DNA from: Plasmopara viticola
Taxonomy: Eukaryota; Oomycota; Peronosporomycetes; Peronosporales; Peronosporaceae
NCBI GenBank assembly: GCA_001695595.3
Contig: MBPM02000001.1
Location: forward strand, 2,728,001 to 2,792,000
Length of the DNA stretch: 64,000 nucleotides
Direction: 5' to 3'
In this document: positions 1-12,641 of the stretch, piece by piece
Layout of the letters: each line of letters opens with the position of its first letter
Numbering within the stretch: the stretch's first letter is position 1
Position numbers and translations under genes: made by a program
Notes under the pieces: generated by a model
Databases searched by the model: none
What the model saw: only the letters and a program-made list of their open reading frames with translations
Told to the model about the DNA's origin: nothing

Positions 1-3000
1 CGACGCATAGATTAATTGCTGTATAGCACCTCAGTGATCTAGGCGGGTCACGATCTTTACTTTGCCTTAATCTCTCTATGATAAAGCTATCTAAAAGTGT
101 GTATTTCCTTGCGTAGATTCTTCTCGTTATTTACGTCGACAAAACTCACCTGTCAATCAGCATATTCTGTTAAAGTCAACGAAATCGTTAGCGATACTAC
201 TTTCTATGATGCGTTCGTCTCGTTTTTTACTTTCATCTGTACCTCTTTGTCTTATAAAGCGAATGTCGAATTCAAACGTATAACAACTAGATTATGCTAT
301 CTTTTTACACGATCAGGCATTTGACAAAAAAAGTGTTTGGTGATCGAACGTTTAATCAATGAATTTGTCCCCATTTGATACTGGTAGCTCAGCCGTGCAA
401 CGCGAAAGTAATTTTGAACTACAAATAGGTGGTCTATAACCAATAAATTTCTTTTTGCTTAAAGATATTAAACAGATTCATTGCAATTACTTTCACATCG
501 CCTCAACTTTACTGCCATGAAAGCTAGTTTGGCTGCTAATTTTAGACTCGCTGATCGGTAAAGGAAGCATGCTGATCATATCATTGAGACATTGAGCGAA
601 TGCGGCTTTACATCAACTCTAAAACGCTCATTTTTAAGGTGTGTGTTAGATGCAAGACAACTCACAAAGAATCGCCGAGAGTGAGATCTCAGCGGATCAA
701 ACAAGTATTGGCATAACGCAGTAAAGACCAATGTGATCTGCTCCAACCTGAAGCGTATGATTGAGGCTGTTGTCGCCGCAATTTTGGTGGAAAACAATGA
801 CGACGTAAGCTTCGGTAGATCTAAACCGGACGGTGATATGCGCAGGATTTATGCAGCTTTAGTGCTAAAGCGATTAAACTGTGTCATGCTAAACCAAGGC
901 CGCTCATCAAGAAAAGCATGTCATGATCCAGGAGTTGCATATGATGTCAGTAGAGCATTCACTGCAAGTCTCATCGCCATGACGGGAAATAATGAGAAGT
1001 TAAGGTTTTTTAAACGACTAAATTCATGCGAATAAAATTAGTAGCACTGAGCAGCTAAAGTCCGGGCTGATTTTACTTACCCGCAGGTGAAGAGGACCAG
1101 TAAAGCAAAATATGATAATATAGTCGGTGGTAGTCGTGTACCTGCAACTAAACATCCAGCATTACAAGTGCACAAAGCAATAAAAAGGCACAGACACTAG
1201 TCGAGCATTTAAACAAAATTAATTGTTTTTCTTGTCGCGGCGCGAACAGCGGTGTGTAAGATAAAGTGTGCATCGTGATAATCAGAAAATCTAAATCCAG
1301 CCTCAAAGAAGGTCACTAAGTGATATACTGACGGATGAAACTACCCGATGCATCGTGGTGGTCCAACAAACTAGGTCTTATCCATAGTGTAAGATCCGTC
1401 TCTGCCTCGACTTCAAAAGAATATTGATACAGGTCAACTGCTCTATATATGTAGTGGTCAAAGCACACATTTGGGGAAGGAAAAGCTTGTCAACGATATG
1501 TGGCTACATAAAAAGCACTTGGTTTTCTGGAAGATTAATGAAGTAGTCGCTAAGCGAAATATAGTTTGATGATTAATGTTCTATTGGATTTTACATTCAC
1601 CCCAGGTAGGAAATTAACATGCATGCGAAGCGCATGTTCCATACTGATGAAGGCTGTCGTGAAAGTAAATGCACTAAGGTACATGAAGATCGGATATGGT
1701 CGAGGCATCCACGAGACTTGAGATTTTATCAAACCCGGGTAAAAATTATAGCAATTTGTTGTTGCAGCAAATGGAGAAAGAACAAATCCAGAAAAAAATT
1801 GAAACGCAATGCTTACATTCATACCTATCAGCATTACAAGAAAGATGTTTCTCATACTTTCCCTATGGACCGACTTTTTTTTTGAATTACACTCAAAACG
1901 AGCTGGATCGTCACTACAACAAAGATGTGAGAGGTCTTTTGATGTGCTCCGAAATTTTTTCTCTAATGTTGGTCATAGTGTTGCATGGACTGGAAGAAAA
2001 TATCTTAAAGCGTGAGTGATAAGGGACCGAGCTTCAAGCACGTTGCTTCGGCAAAATTCTGACAAGTCAGATCGCTAAGTGGCAAGAAGATAGGCTCAGC
2101 TCAATTTTATCACACTAAAGCTACTGTGATTGGTGCACACTACAACTCATGCATTTATACCGCGCAAAGTGCGCAACATCGATTATAGCCACGTATTTGT
2201 CTGGGGAGAAGAAGCAGATTGACTTCAATAAATTAGTTTTTGGATGAGCTGTCCTATTGCACATCTCGATCTCTGTGATAATGAAAAGTCGTGCATCGGA
2301 GGATCCACATCGTTCTGTATACTTTTTTGTGCAAAGTGCTACGCGATCCCGTCACGAGGACTTTAAGGCAGTCCTCTTGTGTGGCTTTACGTACAACAAA
2401 AGCACGATCGCATAGGCGAGTCGTATCCGATGGATTTTGCAGCCATGCTTCCCGACCATGACGATAAATTTGCCTCATTCTACCCGCATATTAATTCATC
2501 TATGATATAACAGTCAGACCAGCAAAATTTTGGTGTTCGGTCAGATTGGCAATCACAACAAACACGACATGTGTTCGTTACACATCGCACGTGACTTTTT
2601 GTAAGGAACGCGAGTTGCACCTAAGCCAGGAGAAGTCTCAGGATGATCACTTAATTTCCGAATAATATAGGATAAGCAGTGCAAGTACTCTAATCATCAG
2701 ACAAAGACAAATTTTACTAGGACTTAACAAATAGAGATTACATCTGTGGAAGGGTTTTGTTATCATGCGCTACATACCTGAAGTAATACTTTGATCCGAA
2801 GCTAAGTTTGGCTAGACGGATTGATCGTCTCTGCTGCCTTTGGAAAAAGTCAAGTCTCAAGAATTAGAGGGTGCCCGCATAAGGGACAAATGTCATACAC
2901 TACACGCGTAAATGACGCATCGTCTACATGATGCCGACTAATCGACCTGCATCGCATCGAGACGGACCCTTACCAGCCTAACGAGCATTTTCAAGTCGAA

Positions 3001-4176
3001 AGCCACCAGAGGACTTTTGCTGACAGACATACAAAGTGATACCTCCATAGCAGCCCGACAACTAATAAATTGCCATGGCAGCATGGGATGCAGTGTGTGA
3101 TTGAGACCATGCAAGTTCTGCAAGAGCCTTTTAAAGACAGAAGTATGCCGGCTTGAATTGTCTAGCTTAAAAAAAAATCGACGATTATACCGCAAATTGG
3201 CTAAGAGGTCTCACTACAGTAGCAAGACCTGGCCAAGTATCGGTCAGGTACCCGACCCAACATCGCACATGCAGTCGACCAAGTTGCTTTTATTCAGGAA
3301 GGGCACACTTGACCGCTACTAAGAATAGTTTTATAAGGTATATGGCAAAAGCCATCTGCAGTTTCTGTACCTATACAGACTAGGCTAACAACGAGTAAGG
3401 TGAAATTTGCCCACAACACAGCTACGGCTGTGTGCTTTTTTAAATATTAATGAAGTCTAAGTTTTTAATGATTGCAGAGAGCTGACTGCTGCTGATGAAA
3501 TCGGAAATACTAAATTAATTCTTAATTGCGCTGCTTCTGAATTCATTTCATTCCAATCTAATGCGCAAATTCTCGCGTCTTTGCCATCCGCCTCTTTGAT
3601 CAAGCTTATACATATTTTTTTTCTACCAGCGTCTTCTAACTATATTTGAGAAGTGTCATTTCTCCAAGGTAGATCATTGCACTACAGTCTGCTAAATTTG
3701 CAATAATTCGGCCACGTGTCAATTGCCACTACCTCTAAACTCCAGTACCTCCACTACGTCACAAATGGGCCTGTGCACACGTGAGTATACATAAAGTATT
3801 CGTTTGAGGATGCTCTGACTTTTCTTCCAGCATTTATATTGCTTGAGCTGCTGCAAGAATCCAGTATTGGACCAGAAGCTAAAAGTCGACACATGAGCGA
3901 TAATCATTCGCATCGAAAATGTACATCTGTATATATATAGTAATTACATTTCCAAACTCAACCTCGCGTAATGTAGTATATTTGCATGATGAAGCTACGA
4001 CGTAAAAATCCCAGAAAGTTTACCTCAAGAAGCTCTTTCTTATCCCGCATCAGTCGTCTTGTCGACCCTCTTTCTTAATGCACTGCTGCAACGTTCACTA
4101 CCCACCGTCGCGCCGAATGGAAGCAGGCTTTCTAAAGCAGCACACACCCGCTGGTGCGATCGGTCTCCAATCCAGC
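1..4176. other. Gene-free AT-rich region
   Basis: I see no supported gene here. The open frames are all about 100 codons or shorter, overlap on both strands and show no family motif, signal peptide or splice-joined continuation. No repeat copy shared with the rest of the window was spotted. It looks like decayed intergenic or transposon-derived DNA next to the PP4C gene. Confidence 0.6.
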
Positions 4177-5407
4177 TTACAGGAAATAGTCGGGCGCCGG
4201 CTTCTTCGCAGGCACACCACGTGCGTCTTGTGGTGCAGCCTCAAAAATCTAAGGTCAGCGTCACAATTGTACAAGCTGGTCAATCTCACAAGGATTCCTG
4301 GCAAATCCAAGCTCTTGTACCTTAAACCGCTGTTCCAGATTTTCGTCAAGCTCCAAGATCGCCGCAACATTGCCGCAACGGTAACAATAGTTTGGCGCCG
4401 ACCAGACCGTCACCAAGGCATTGCTAAACATGGATTTGTGTCCTTCCATCACAAGCTGATGCGCTCGACAGATAAGCTGGATTTCGTTCGTCTCATTAAA
4501 CTGTCATGGCAAAAAAAAGCAATTTTTTTCGGTGTCGATCATTAAACAACAATCGTTAGACAATAAAATGATAAATAGCAACAATAAGCTGACCTTCTCA
4601 ACCACGTCTCCACCAAAAAGGTATCCAGCACCACGAGGACTTAGTCCCCAACCGTCAATGTCTTCCGGGTCGGACCACATGAGGTCGCACATGGCGCCAT
4701 CATGCGGAACTTCCTGCTTGCGGTCGATAATACGAATCTGATCAAGCGTGTTAATAGACGGAGACAGCCCCCCGTGTACACAAAAGATCTTGTCCTCGAT
4801 AATCGCTGATAGACTTAAATAATCAAAGATTTCCGTGCAGTATCGCCACACGTTCACCGAGCCATACTTGCGAAGGCACTCATCATAAAAACCGTAGACC
4901 TGTGTGATCTGACGGCTCTCGTGGTTGCCACGAATTAGAGTAATACGGTCCGGGTACCGCACCTACATTATTTCATGATTACAATCTCCCCATCAGCATC
5001 TCAATGGTTTCTAACACTCTGCTTCATTTCTTTCGCACCTTGAGAGCGAGCAGCAGCAAAAAAGTTTCTACACTGTAAAATCCACGGTCCACAAAGTCGC
5101 CCATGAAGAGGTAGTTAGTCTCAGGACATTCACCACCCACATTGAATAGCTCTTTGAGGTCATAAAATTGGCCGTGAATGTCACCACAGATCTACACACA
5201 TGTTATAAAATTAGGTCTCCCTAAATTTACCTAAAAGAAAGCTTTTTACCCTACCGTCACAGGGGCGTCGATACGCTGCACATTGCTTTCATCCACGAGG
5301 ATTTCGCGCGCCTTCTGACACAACGCCTTTACTTCCGACTCCTTCAGATACTCACAGCGCTTCAGCTGCTCGATCTGTCGATCCAGCTCGCTCTGACTTG
5401 CCGCCAT
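4177..5407 (-). CDS. PPP4C: Serine/threonine protein phosphatase 4 catalytic subunit (PP4C)
   Basis: Catalytic subunit of the PP2A-like phosphatase PP4, a metal-dependent Ser/Thr phosphatase of nucleus and cytosol (DNA damage response, centrosome/microtubule control). Five exons read cleanly: 5407-5255, 5191-5039, 4962-4594, 4500-4321, 4248-4177, all with GT..AG introns and phase 0 joins, giving 308 codons plus stop, the usual PP4C length (about 307). PPP metal and catalytic motifs appear in order: GDIHG at the start of exon 2, GDFVDRG, then RGNHES and HGGLSPS in exon 3, [11 protein letters not shown] in exon 4. The C-terminus ends in DYFL, the carboxymethylation tail of the PP2A/PP4/PP6 group. 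Stretches such as [20 protein letters not shown] and the ending [11 protein letters not shown] favour PP4 over PP2A or PP6. The start ATG follows no longer upstream frame. The next gene (anoctamin) lies 167 bp upstream in the same direction. Confidence 0.96.
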
Positions 5408-5574
5408 GTCCGGTGGAAGTACTAATTTGTTATTTCACAACTTAATAGGTTAGGAAAATCGACCGGTCGTTTTTAAACTTGCGATTAGAATAAAAGTCTG
5501 TAAAAAAGGAAGCCAACGAAATTAAATTGGGTACATTTTGGGTAGATATCCATCCACGGTTTTTCACTGCGTAC

Positions 5575-8032
5575 TTAAGAGCTCTCGTTTGATGCAAGCA
5601 GTGGCGTCTTGACGTGCTTCATAAGTGCCGCCAGCTTCACTTCCGTCTTCTTACGTTTACTCTGCTCTTCACGGATCCACCCCATGTAAAGGTCGTTCAA
5701 GCTTTTCAGCTCGCGCTCCAATTTGACACGACGCTCCTTCTCATGCCTCAGCCACTCGTTCACGTCTGCCGCTGCAATGACATCTTGCGACTGAGCCACA
5801 CTACTGTCGTCTTTATCCTTGTCATTGCCGGACATTTGAGCTTCCATCTGCTGGCGAGACGTTAGCTCGACCTGTAGCGAAGCCTTTTTGCGGAGCCACG
5901 CGCGCTTTATGCGATGCGCTTCAGCCACGGCTGAGGTCGTGTCTGGCACAAACATTTCAACGCACACTTTTACAGCGACCATTGAGTGCTCCATTAGCGC
6001 TACAGCTATTAGCAATCCAGCAAATGACATTTTTGGAAAGAGCCGATTCAAAAACCCCGAATGCAATCCAAAGATCGCGCAATTAGTCATCACCGACAGG
6101 TAGCCCAGTGCGCTGAACGCATAGTACCAGGTACCGATGCCTTTTGTGGATGATCGGTGGCTGCGACGAAAGCTGACGCAGAGCTTAAAGCCGTCGCTCC
6201 GGATCTCCATAACGTTGTTGCAGAGACTCCAAAGCGAGGCAAGAGGATATGCGGCTGCAAAAAGCGTCACTTGTCTGCGAAACACCCGAATTAGTCCGAG
6301 TAGGTTTATAAGTTCAAAATTGTAGCAATGTCTGCATCAATTACGTACCCAAACTGCACAAACAATTCCAAATAGTCATCAAATGTTCCGTCATACGTGG
6401 GGAACAGGAGCTCAGCGTCGACCTTTGTCACAAATGCGCTCGCATTATCCAATTCTTTGGCCAGCTTGCCAGCTTCAGCCTTCAACGATGATCTCTTGCT
6501 TATATAGGGCATCAATTGCTCTTGCAGATTGCCCAATAATTGTCTCGTGATCAGCAAAGAGCTCAATGTTTGCTCCAACAGAACCATGTCGCGAGTCTTA
6601 AAGGCCACATAGAACAAAAATCCAAAGTTGTTTACGAAATAAAACAACGCCAACTTCAGCACGCGGGCGTTTGCAAACTAATGAAACACAATTGCGCATT
6701 CAGTACGTGACGCTACCCTGAATGTAAAGCACAATATTAGCAAGAGTAACAAACTTACATCACTTTCAGTGCGGTGATTTTCAAATTGCGTCAAAAATGA
6801 CGCAAGTTCCGAGTACTTTGCATCCACATACAACACGACAATGGAGTAAATGATGGAGGGCACAAGGTAGACATACTCCCAAAACCCATCCCACCCAGTA
6901 GCAGGGATATATGCAATTGCAAACCATTCCTCCATATAGCAATACAAGATCATTAACACTGTGACACCAGCCATCGCAGCCATCGTCGCTAATATCGTCA
7001 CCAAGTAACGTTTGGCGCGGTCCTTGGATGAGTAAAAGATATAGTAGCATCCTTCGACCGAGTCAAAGCGCTTTTCACCAAAAAACTCCGTGCGAGTGGG
7101 CTCCAAAATGAGCGAATTGGAAGCAGAAATGCCCCACTCGTTTCGTAGGGTGCTTTCACGGCGCTTCCAAAACTTTAAAAACGCTGTAGCCCAGCTCGTC
7201 ACTAAAAGAGAATAAAAGCCACGACCATACGCTGCGTAACTTGGAGATAAGTCAAGCACAAACGCTAGCAAACCCATTGCTGCCAGTGGTATCAACCACT
7301 GCGTATACATCCCGAGAAAGCCAAAATAAAATCCCACTTCATCTCCAAAATACGACCGCACAGCGTTCAGTGGCTGCGCGTGTTTCCAATCCTTGACCCA
7401 TGTTTCAACCAATTCGCTGCGCTCTTTGTCATCGTGCAGTGGAAAGTGGTCCGTTAGGAGTTTTGAATGCATCGCTTGTTGAATAAGAAGCCCATGTTCA
7501 TCATCTTGAAACGGCTTTGGCATCGTCGCAACATCATCTGCCATGTCATCATCGATTCCGGTAGGACAGCTGTATGTGGGATGAACTTTCAATCGCCCTA
7601 GTTCAAACAGAATGAGATCGATACGGTCTCCAGAGCAAAACTGCTCGGGCACTGGCTCATCGCCCACATTCCCGTGCAACACTCGATTCTTCTTTCGCTT
7701 GATTGCTACAAGCGTCGCCTGTGTTGCACCTACAAAATAATAAGTCTTTTCACAAAAAACTTTCTTCTTGTCTTCGATCTCTGCGTGCTTTTCCACCCCA
7801 CGCTTTGTCTTGGGAACGATAATTAAATGGCTCTGCTTTTTAACCATCTGCACAAAAAATTCCACGGCATCTTGCGAAAAAGCCTTTGTGTTGAAACACA
7901 GCATCACATCTAGTTCATTTTCGGCATCTCCACGCGGAGTGATTTCCTACGACGTTTTCAGCAAGATACGTCAGTTTGCTGTGATTAGGATCTGATTATC
8001 TCCTGCACAACATTTACCACGGGTGTTGCCAT
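5575..8032 (-). CDS. Anoctamin (TMEM16) family membrane protein
   Basis: Multi-pass protein of the anoctamin/TMEM16 family, whose members are Ca2+-activated chloride channels or lipid scramblases. Four exons: 8032-8018 (inferred 15-nt first exon, MATPV), 7946-6759, 6677-6349, 6274-5575, giving about 743 aa. Hallmarks are the sequence RSYFGDEVGFYFGFLGMYT leading into the first membrane segment, ATAFLKFWKRRESTLRNEW after the second, FENHRTESD, then FYFVNNFGFLFYVAF, and QFGQVTLFAAAYPLASLW followed by NNVMEIRSDGFK in the last exon. The last about 110 residues form a charged helical tail (EWLRHEKERRVKLERELKS and KRKKTEVKLAALMKH), probably a cytosolic coiled coil. The short first exon is chosen because the next exon has no in-frame ATG near its acceptor; donor GTAAATG and acceptor CGTAG fit. 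It shares a 215-bp divergent promoter with the Trm10 gene. Whether it scrambles lipid or conducts chloride cannot be told from sequence. Confidence 0.9.
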
Positions 8033-8247
8033 GATGAATTTGTTCAAGTGTAAGCACTCGCAAGAAAGCCAGCACCTCCAATGGCACCCTTGATCACTGC
8101 GTCCGCCATCGTCGACATTATCCGGACTTTTGTTAACTGGTCAATTTCTTCCAAACTCTCATAAGCAGTAGCCAATAGTGAGGCCAAGTGCAAACAACTG
8201 GTGGATCTAATGCCTTTTTTCGACACTTTTGTTTTCATGCTGGAACA

Positions 8248-9356
8248 ATGACCGATGTTGCTGTATTGACCGAGCAGCCCGAACCGAAATTGCACGAAAA
8301 AGTGGAGGAGAAACTAGAAGATGAGAATACGACAAAGCCTTCGAAGCGGGCGATGCGCAGGGAAAAGCATCGCTTGCAGATGGAGGAGCGCAAAATGTTG
8401 AAAAAACTTAAGCATCAGGAGCAGCGGCGCGCCAAGAAAGCTAGCGGAATCATTCCCTTGCCCCAGGAGCTGGACATGAGTGACGAGGCTGTATTGCGCC
8501 GCAAGGAGCGGAGTATTGCTAAGCGAGAGACTCGTCTTATGGCTGCGGAGGAGGGCATCAAGGTGGTGATTGATTGTCAGTTTGACGAGAAGATGACCGA
8601 GAAGGAGAAGAAAAGTCTTTCGCAACAGATAATGTACTACTGATAATTGATTGAATTCTGTGATTGATAGTCTTACTTAAGAATCCTCTCAAGGTTTTCT
8701 TATGGAGTCAACAAGCGAAGTTGCATGCCTATGAAGTACGTGTGCAAATTGCGTTAGATGTTTAAACCACTTATTTCTCAATGCGATCTCCTCTCCAGCG
8801 CATATATTACTTCTTTGAATGGCGACATTAGGAAGAACCTGGAAAAGATAAGCGGCTTTCACGAGTGGCAAACGGCATGCAAATTTTGCTAAGTGATAGA
8901 ACGGAGATTGGGATGCTAATTGCTAACTGTCAACCTGCAGTTTACCGAGTCGTCAAAGAGCTACATGGACATTTTTAAGAAGGAATCACTCATGTATCTT
9001 ACGGCTGACTCACCCAACACCATTACAAAGCTGTGCCGTGACAAAGTGTACATCATTGGTGGCATTGTGGATCGCAACCGCTTCAAAGGCATCACGTACC
9101 AGAAAGCGTTGGAACAGGGCATTGAAACTGCTAAACTGCCACTCGATATTGTACTTGAAATGGGTTCTGCCACGCGCGTGCTGACTGTAAATCATGGTGC
9201 GTCTCGAACGGCTTGACAGTATGAAGTTGGTTTTAAGACAAAATTGTATTTGCAGTTTTCGAGATTCTAGCACAATTTTCTGAAGTGAAAGACTGGGCTC
9301 AGGCCACCTTAGCAGCGCTTCCATTGCGCAAAGGCGTCCAATTAAAGCAAAAGTAA
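8248..9356 (+). CDS. TRM10: tRNA (guanine-9-N1) methyltransferase Trm10
   Basis: SPOUT-class methyltransferase that places m1G at position 9 of tRNAs using S-adenosylmethionine. Exon 1 starts at the ATG at 8248 and encodes a Lys/Glu-rich basic N-terminus (RAMRREKHRLQMEERKML) followed by the family start of the catalytic domain, KVVIDCQFDEKMTEKEKKSLSQQIMY. Small exons then give SYGVNKRSCMPM (about 8695-8736) and ITSLNGDIRKNLEKISGFHEW (about 8810-8870). The SAM-binding knot exon (about 8940-9199) carries YLTADSPNTI, VYIIGGIVDRNRFKG, AKLPLD and VLTVNH. The last exon begins VFEILAQF and ends RKGVQLKQK at 9354-9356. The boundary of the intron before 8940 is not settled: an in-frame stop follows HEWQTACKF and a normal GT donor is not obvious there. 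It converges on the Vta1 gene with only 49 bp between stops. Confidence 0.92.
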
Positions 9357-9405
9357 AAATCGTAGCTATTACAAACGGAACAAAAACTTAATATCTTCGA
9401 TGCAA

Positions 9406-10891
9406 CTACGCTCCTCGTATATTGCGCAGAGCCTTATCCAATTGCTCCTCTGCCAACTTTATGTCTTTTACCTAAAGCAGAAACGGATGTTAGCCACTAG
9501 GATGAACTGTAAAGCAAGGGTTGTGCATACCTTAAGAGCCGCAATCGCGAATTTGGCGTACTCGATCGCGTCGTTGATCTCGTTCTGTGATGCAGGGGTA
9601 TTACGCACGCGAGCAGGCGTGCTTTGACTTGTATGATTGGGCTGAGGTTGCAATGGTAGCGTTGAGACTGACGGAGGCTGGTTTGGTAAAGCAGGGGCGG
9701 AAGGGGATTGGTTTGAGGAAGTTGGGGCGGAAGGGGGGTCGTATGCTGGAGTTGAGACAGTAAGCGGTTTGTAGGCAGGAAGTGGGGTAGGAGGCGGTTT
9801 GTAGGCTGGAGGTGGAGCAGCTGGGGTCGTCGGAGCTGAATATGCCGAAGGAAGACAGGCAACCGGTGCAGTATGACTTATGGCTGGTGGATGTGGCGGT
9901 GACTTAGTAGGAGCAGGCCCGTGCCATGTATTGTCGAGTTCGCTAAAACTCATTGCACCTGCCGATCTCGTCGAATCGGTTTGTGAATAAAGAGGTTTTG
10001 AGCTGGATGATGGTTTGGCCGGTGGCTCTTCCACAGCTGGTACAAGTGGAGTCGAAGTAGAAGACACGATCGTAGTTGCTTCCGAAGCATTATTAACTTC
10101 ATCGTCATCCTATATAAACGCGACAAAGTATATAAATTCTTTGCAATACACATATAAGTGACACGCGCACCCACAGCTTTAAAGTCCACGCCCTCGGGCG
10201 GTCCAGGCATTGGCGTTTTGCCTTCTTTGATCGCTTTTAGAATTGTCGCTGCCTTGTATTTGCAATAGCGACGCTTCTCTACCACCTAGAAAAAAGCCCA
10301 GTCATCTCAATTTACACAAACCTTTGTAGCCATCGACATTTCACGCTATATGTTCATACATCTTCTGAGATGTCTCCAAACTGAGTCAGAATATCAAAAA
10401 ACGTGCCAGCAGCGTAGAACGTGCGAGCTGTGCTTCTGTAAAAGTTACGACAGCGTGAGCTCAAAAAAAGGGAGTATAAACCTCACAACGCACTTGTCCG
10501 CCCTCCCCGCGCGATCCTCATCGTCTGCTTTAGTAAAAATTTCAATCGCGAAATCCTCGCAGATTTCCTAGTTTCATCACAAATCAGATACGACCACGGA
10601 CGCCACACCAACCTGACAACAAACCTTTCCTTCCTCCTGCGAAAATTCCGGCAATTTGTTCTTCTCGTCTTCCAGACGATCCATAAGCGATAACAAGTAA
10701 TCCGTCGATTCGGTAGACGCATCATTCTCACGCAGCTTAATGCCCAGCTCCATGGCATACTGACGACAGAAATAGGCTATCAGCTTGGATTCTGGACGCG
10801 ACGTGTCCCTGTCCAGCTCCTCGGCTCGCCTAATGAACGGTAGTAACGTCTTAAAAGTTGGCGGGACCTTCACAGGCTGCAGGTCTGCCAT
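9406..10891 (-). CDS. VTA1: Vta1/LIP5-like cofactor of the Vps4 ATPase
   Basis: Activator of the AAA ATPase Vps4 that recycles ESCRT-III in multivesicular-body sorting. The first exon (MADLQPVKVPPTFKTLLPF) carries the Vta1 N-terminal fold with FCRQYAMELGIKLR. The next exon (around 10571-10495) reads EICEDFAIEIFTKADDEDRAGRADK, and the following one ARTFYAAGTFFDILTQFGD, both typical of Vta1/LIP5. Then comes KRRYCKYKAATILKAIKEGKTP, a long Pro/Ser/Thr-rich linker of about 150 residues (9600-10070), and the C-terminal VSL domain, split by an intron: NEINDAIEYAKFAIAALK joined to VKDIKLAEEQLDKALRNIRG, with stop at 9406-9408. The VSL domain is the part that binds Vps4. Five or six exons; middle boundaries are approximate. 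It lies tail-to-tail with Trm10 and head-to-tail behind the HtrA gene. Confidence 0.9.
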
Positions 10892-11028
10892 TACAAAAGG
10901 TTTTCTTGCCGAAAATATGAATTATATACCAGTACAACGATTAAAACAAGGATAAAATACATAGCACGAGAATCAACACATTTTAATTTTTAGATAGGTA
11001 AAAGAAAAGGCATTAGCAAGTAACATGG

Positions 11029-12373
11029 CTACATAATACCTAACATTGCAGGCATCGGTTCCGTTGTCACCTTCAGCTTTACAAGATTTTTTTCTCCACG
11101 CCGCTTGACATGTACGGAAATATCACGACCGATGGTGTAGCCGACCGTTGTCAAGATATCCTTCGTACTCAAAACCTTTTTGCCGTCGAATGTGACGATA
11201 ACGTCGCCAGGTTGCAAGCCTCCCTTGTGAGCGGGCGAGCCCGGAGTAACAGACTTGACAATAACACCCTCGTTAACATCGGAGAACATGCGACTTATCT
11301 CCTTGAGCTCCCGCGTGTTGAAATTTATCATTTGCATGCCGATGTACGGTCGTACAACCTTCTTGTGCTTGCGTAGCTGCTCGATCACCTGAACTGCCGT
11401 ATCAGCCGGTATGGCGAAAGAGATGCCAACGCTGCCATCAACTTTCATGGTATTAATGCCAATCACTTCACCATCAAGATTGATAAGCGGGCCGCCAGAA
11501 TTTCCAGCATTAATGGCCGCATCGGTCTGAATGTACTCGCCGCCCTTTTGTGGGTAGCCGAGCTCGCTGCTGTGCCGTGCTACGGCGCTAATGATACCAG
11601 CGCTCACGCTGTTCTGCAACGAAAATGGACTTCCGAGAGCGCATACCCACTCACCGGCACGGAGCTCAGATGAAGACCCAATGCAAATCATAGGCCATGC
11701 TTTCACTTCGTTAGACTTGATCTGTAAAAGTGCGATATCTGATAACGGATCTGCACTGTGAATTACAGCGGGGTAACTTTTACCATCTGCGAAAGTGACC
11801 TGCCGCCGCAATTTATCAGATGTCCATCACACAAATATTATTATCCTAATTTACCTGAATTTTTGAGTATCGATTGCATCGCGCAAGGACATGAGCGTTC
11901 GTCACGATTAATCCTTCCTGTGTAATAATAAAACCCGAACCATTACTCGCAACGTATCCTGCAAATAAGGCATGAATTGGTAAACATTTTGAATGCACAC
12001 AACATTAAAACCAACTCACCTGAGTCAACAGCAATGTTAACTACTGCAGGAAAGGCCTTCTCCACGGCATCAGCAATAAAGTTGCGAGACAGCACACTAT
12101 TTTTTTCTGCTTGGGCCTCCAAACAAGCAAATTCTGGAAGTGCACAAGGAACAAACATTTAAAATATTGACAATGTCGTTCCTCTTGTCACTACAATTTA
12201 TGACCTCGCGTGTTGTAGCCCGCGACTATAACCACTGCAAGGCCAGCGCTAACTGCAGTATATGCAGCTTCGAAAGGAGTTGAACGACGTTCAGACCCCG
12301 CATTCTCCGTGTAGCTTTGGATACCACGGCGGCAATTAGTACGAAGAGCTCTGCGCCATAAATTTCGCCACAT
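11029..12373 (-). CDS. Mitochondrial HtrA2/DegP-type serine protease
   Basis: ATP-independent serine protease with one PDZ domain, probably in the mitochondrial intermembrane space like HtrA2/Omi. Exons 12373-12205, 12133-12020, 11958-11855 and 11799-11029 join in frame to 385 aa. The N-terminus (MWRNLWRRALRTNCRRG) is Arg-rich without acids, as in a mitochondrial presequence, and is followed by a hydrophobic segment (AVSAGLAVVIVAG) that would anchor the protein. The trypsin-like triad is complete: His in TNAHV (exon 3), Asp in PLSDIALLQ, Ser in NAGNSGGPL. The C-terminal PDZ domain shows YIGMQMINF, GVIVKSVTPGSPAHKGGLQPGD and VKRRGEKNLVKLKV. The caspase-inhibitor-binding tetrapeptide of animal HtrA2 was not identified. 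All four exons and residues look intact. Confidence 0.94.
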
Positions 12374-12641
12374 TTTGTTTTGACAATTATGAAGTGACGT
12401 ACACAAATGTCCATTCGTATTAACCAATTCAACATTACTTGACTTTTTTGCAGCAACGAGGGTTCTTTTTCGATGAAAGTTGCAACCACACTGATAATTA
12501 AAACGTATGAGATTTTTTCTTAATAAGTGAGCTTCTTACGAGCTTAAGATGTAATAATGATGTTAGATATGGCTCTAACGCTGATTCAACGAACTACCTT
12601 AAGAGTGTTCATAAAACGACAGGCACAAATGTTGTCGCAAC

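Noticed and set aside
1550..2019. Overlapping open frames of about 100 codons
   Set aside because: Frames overlap each other on both strands, carry no motif, and have no clear splice continuation.
9468..9862. Pro-rich frames opposite and beside the Vta1 linker
   Set aside because: Shadow frames of the low-complexity Vta1 linker; splicing and VSL domain fix the true frame.
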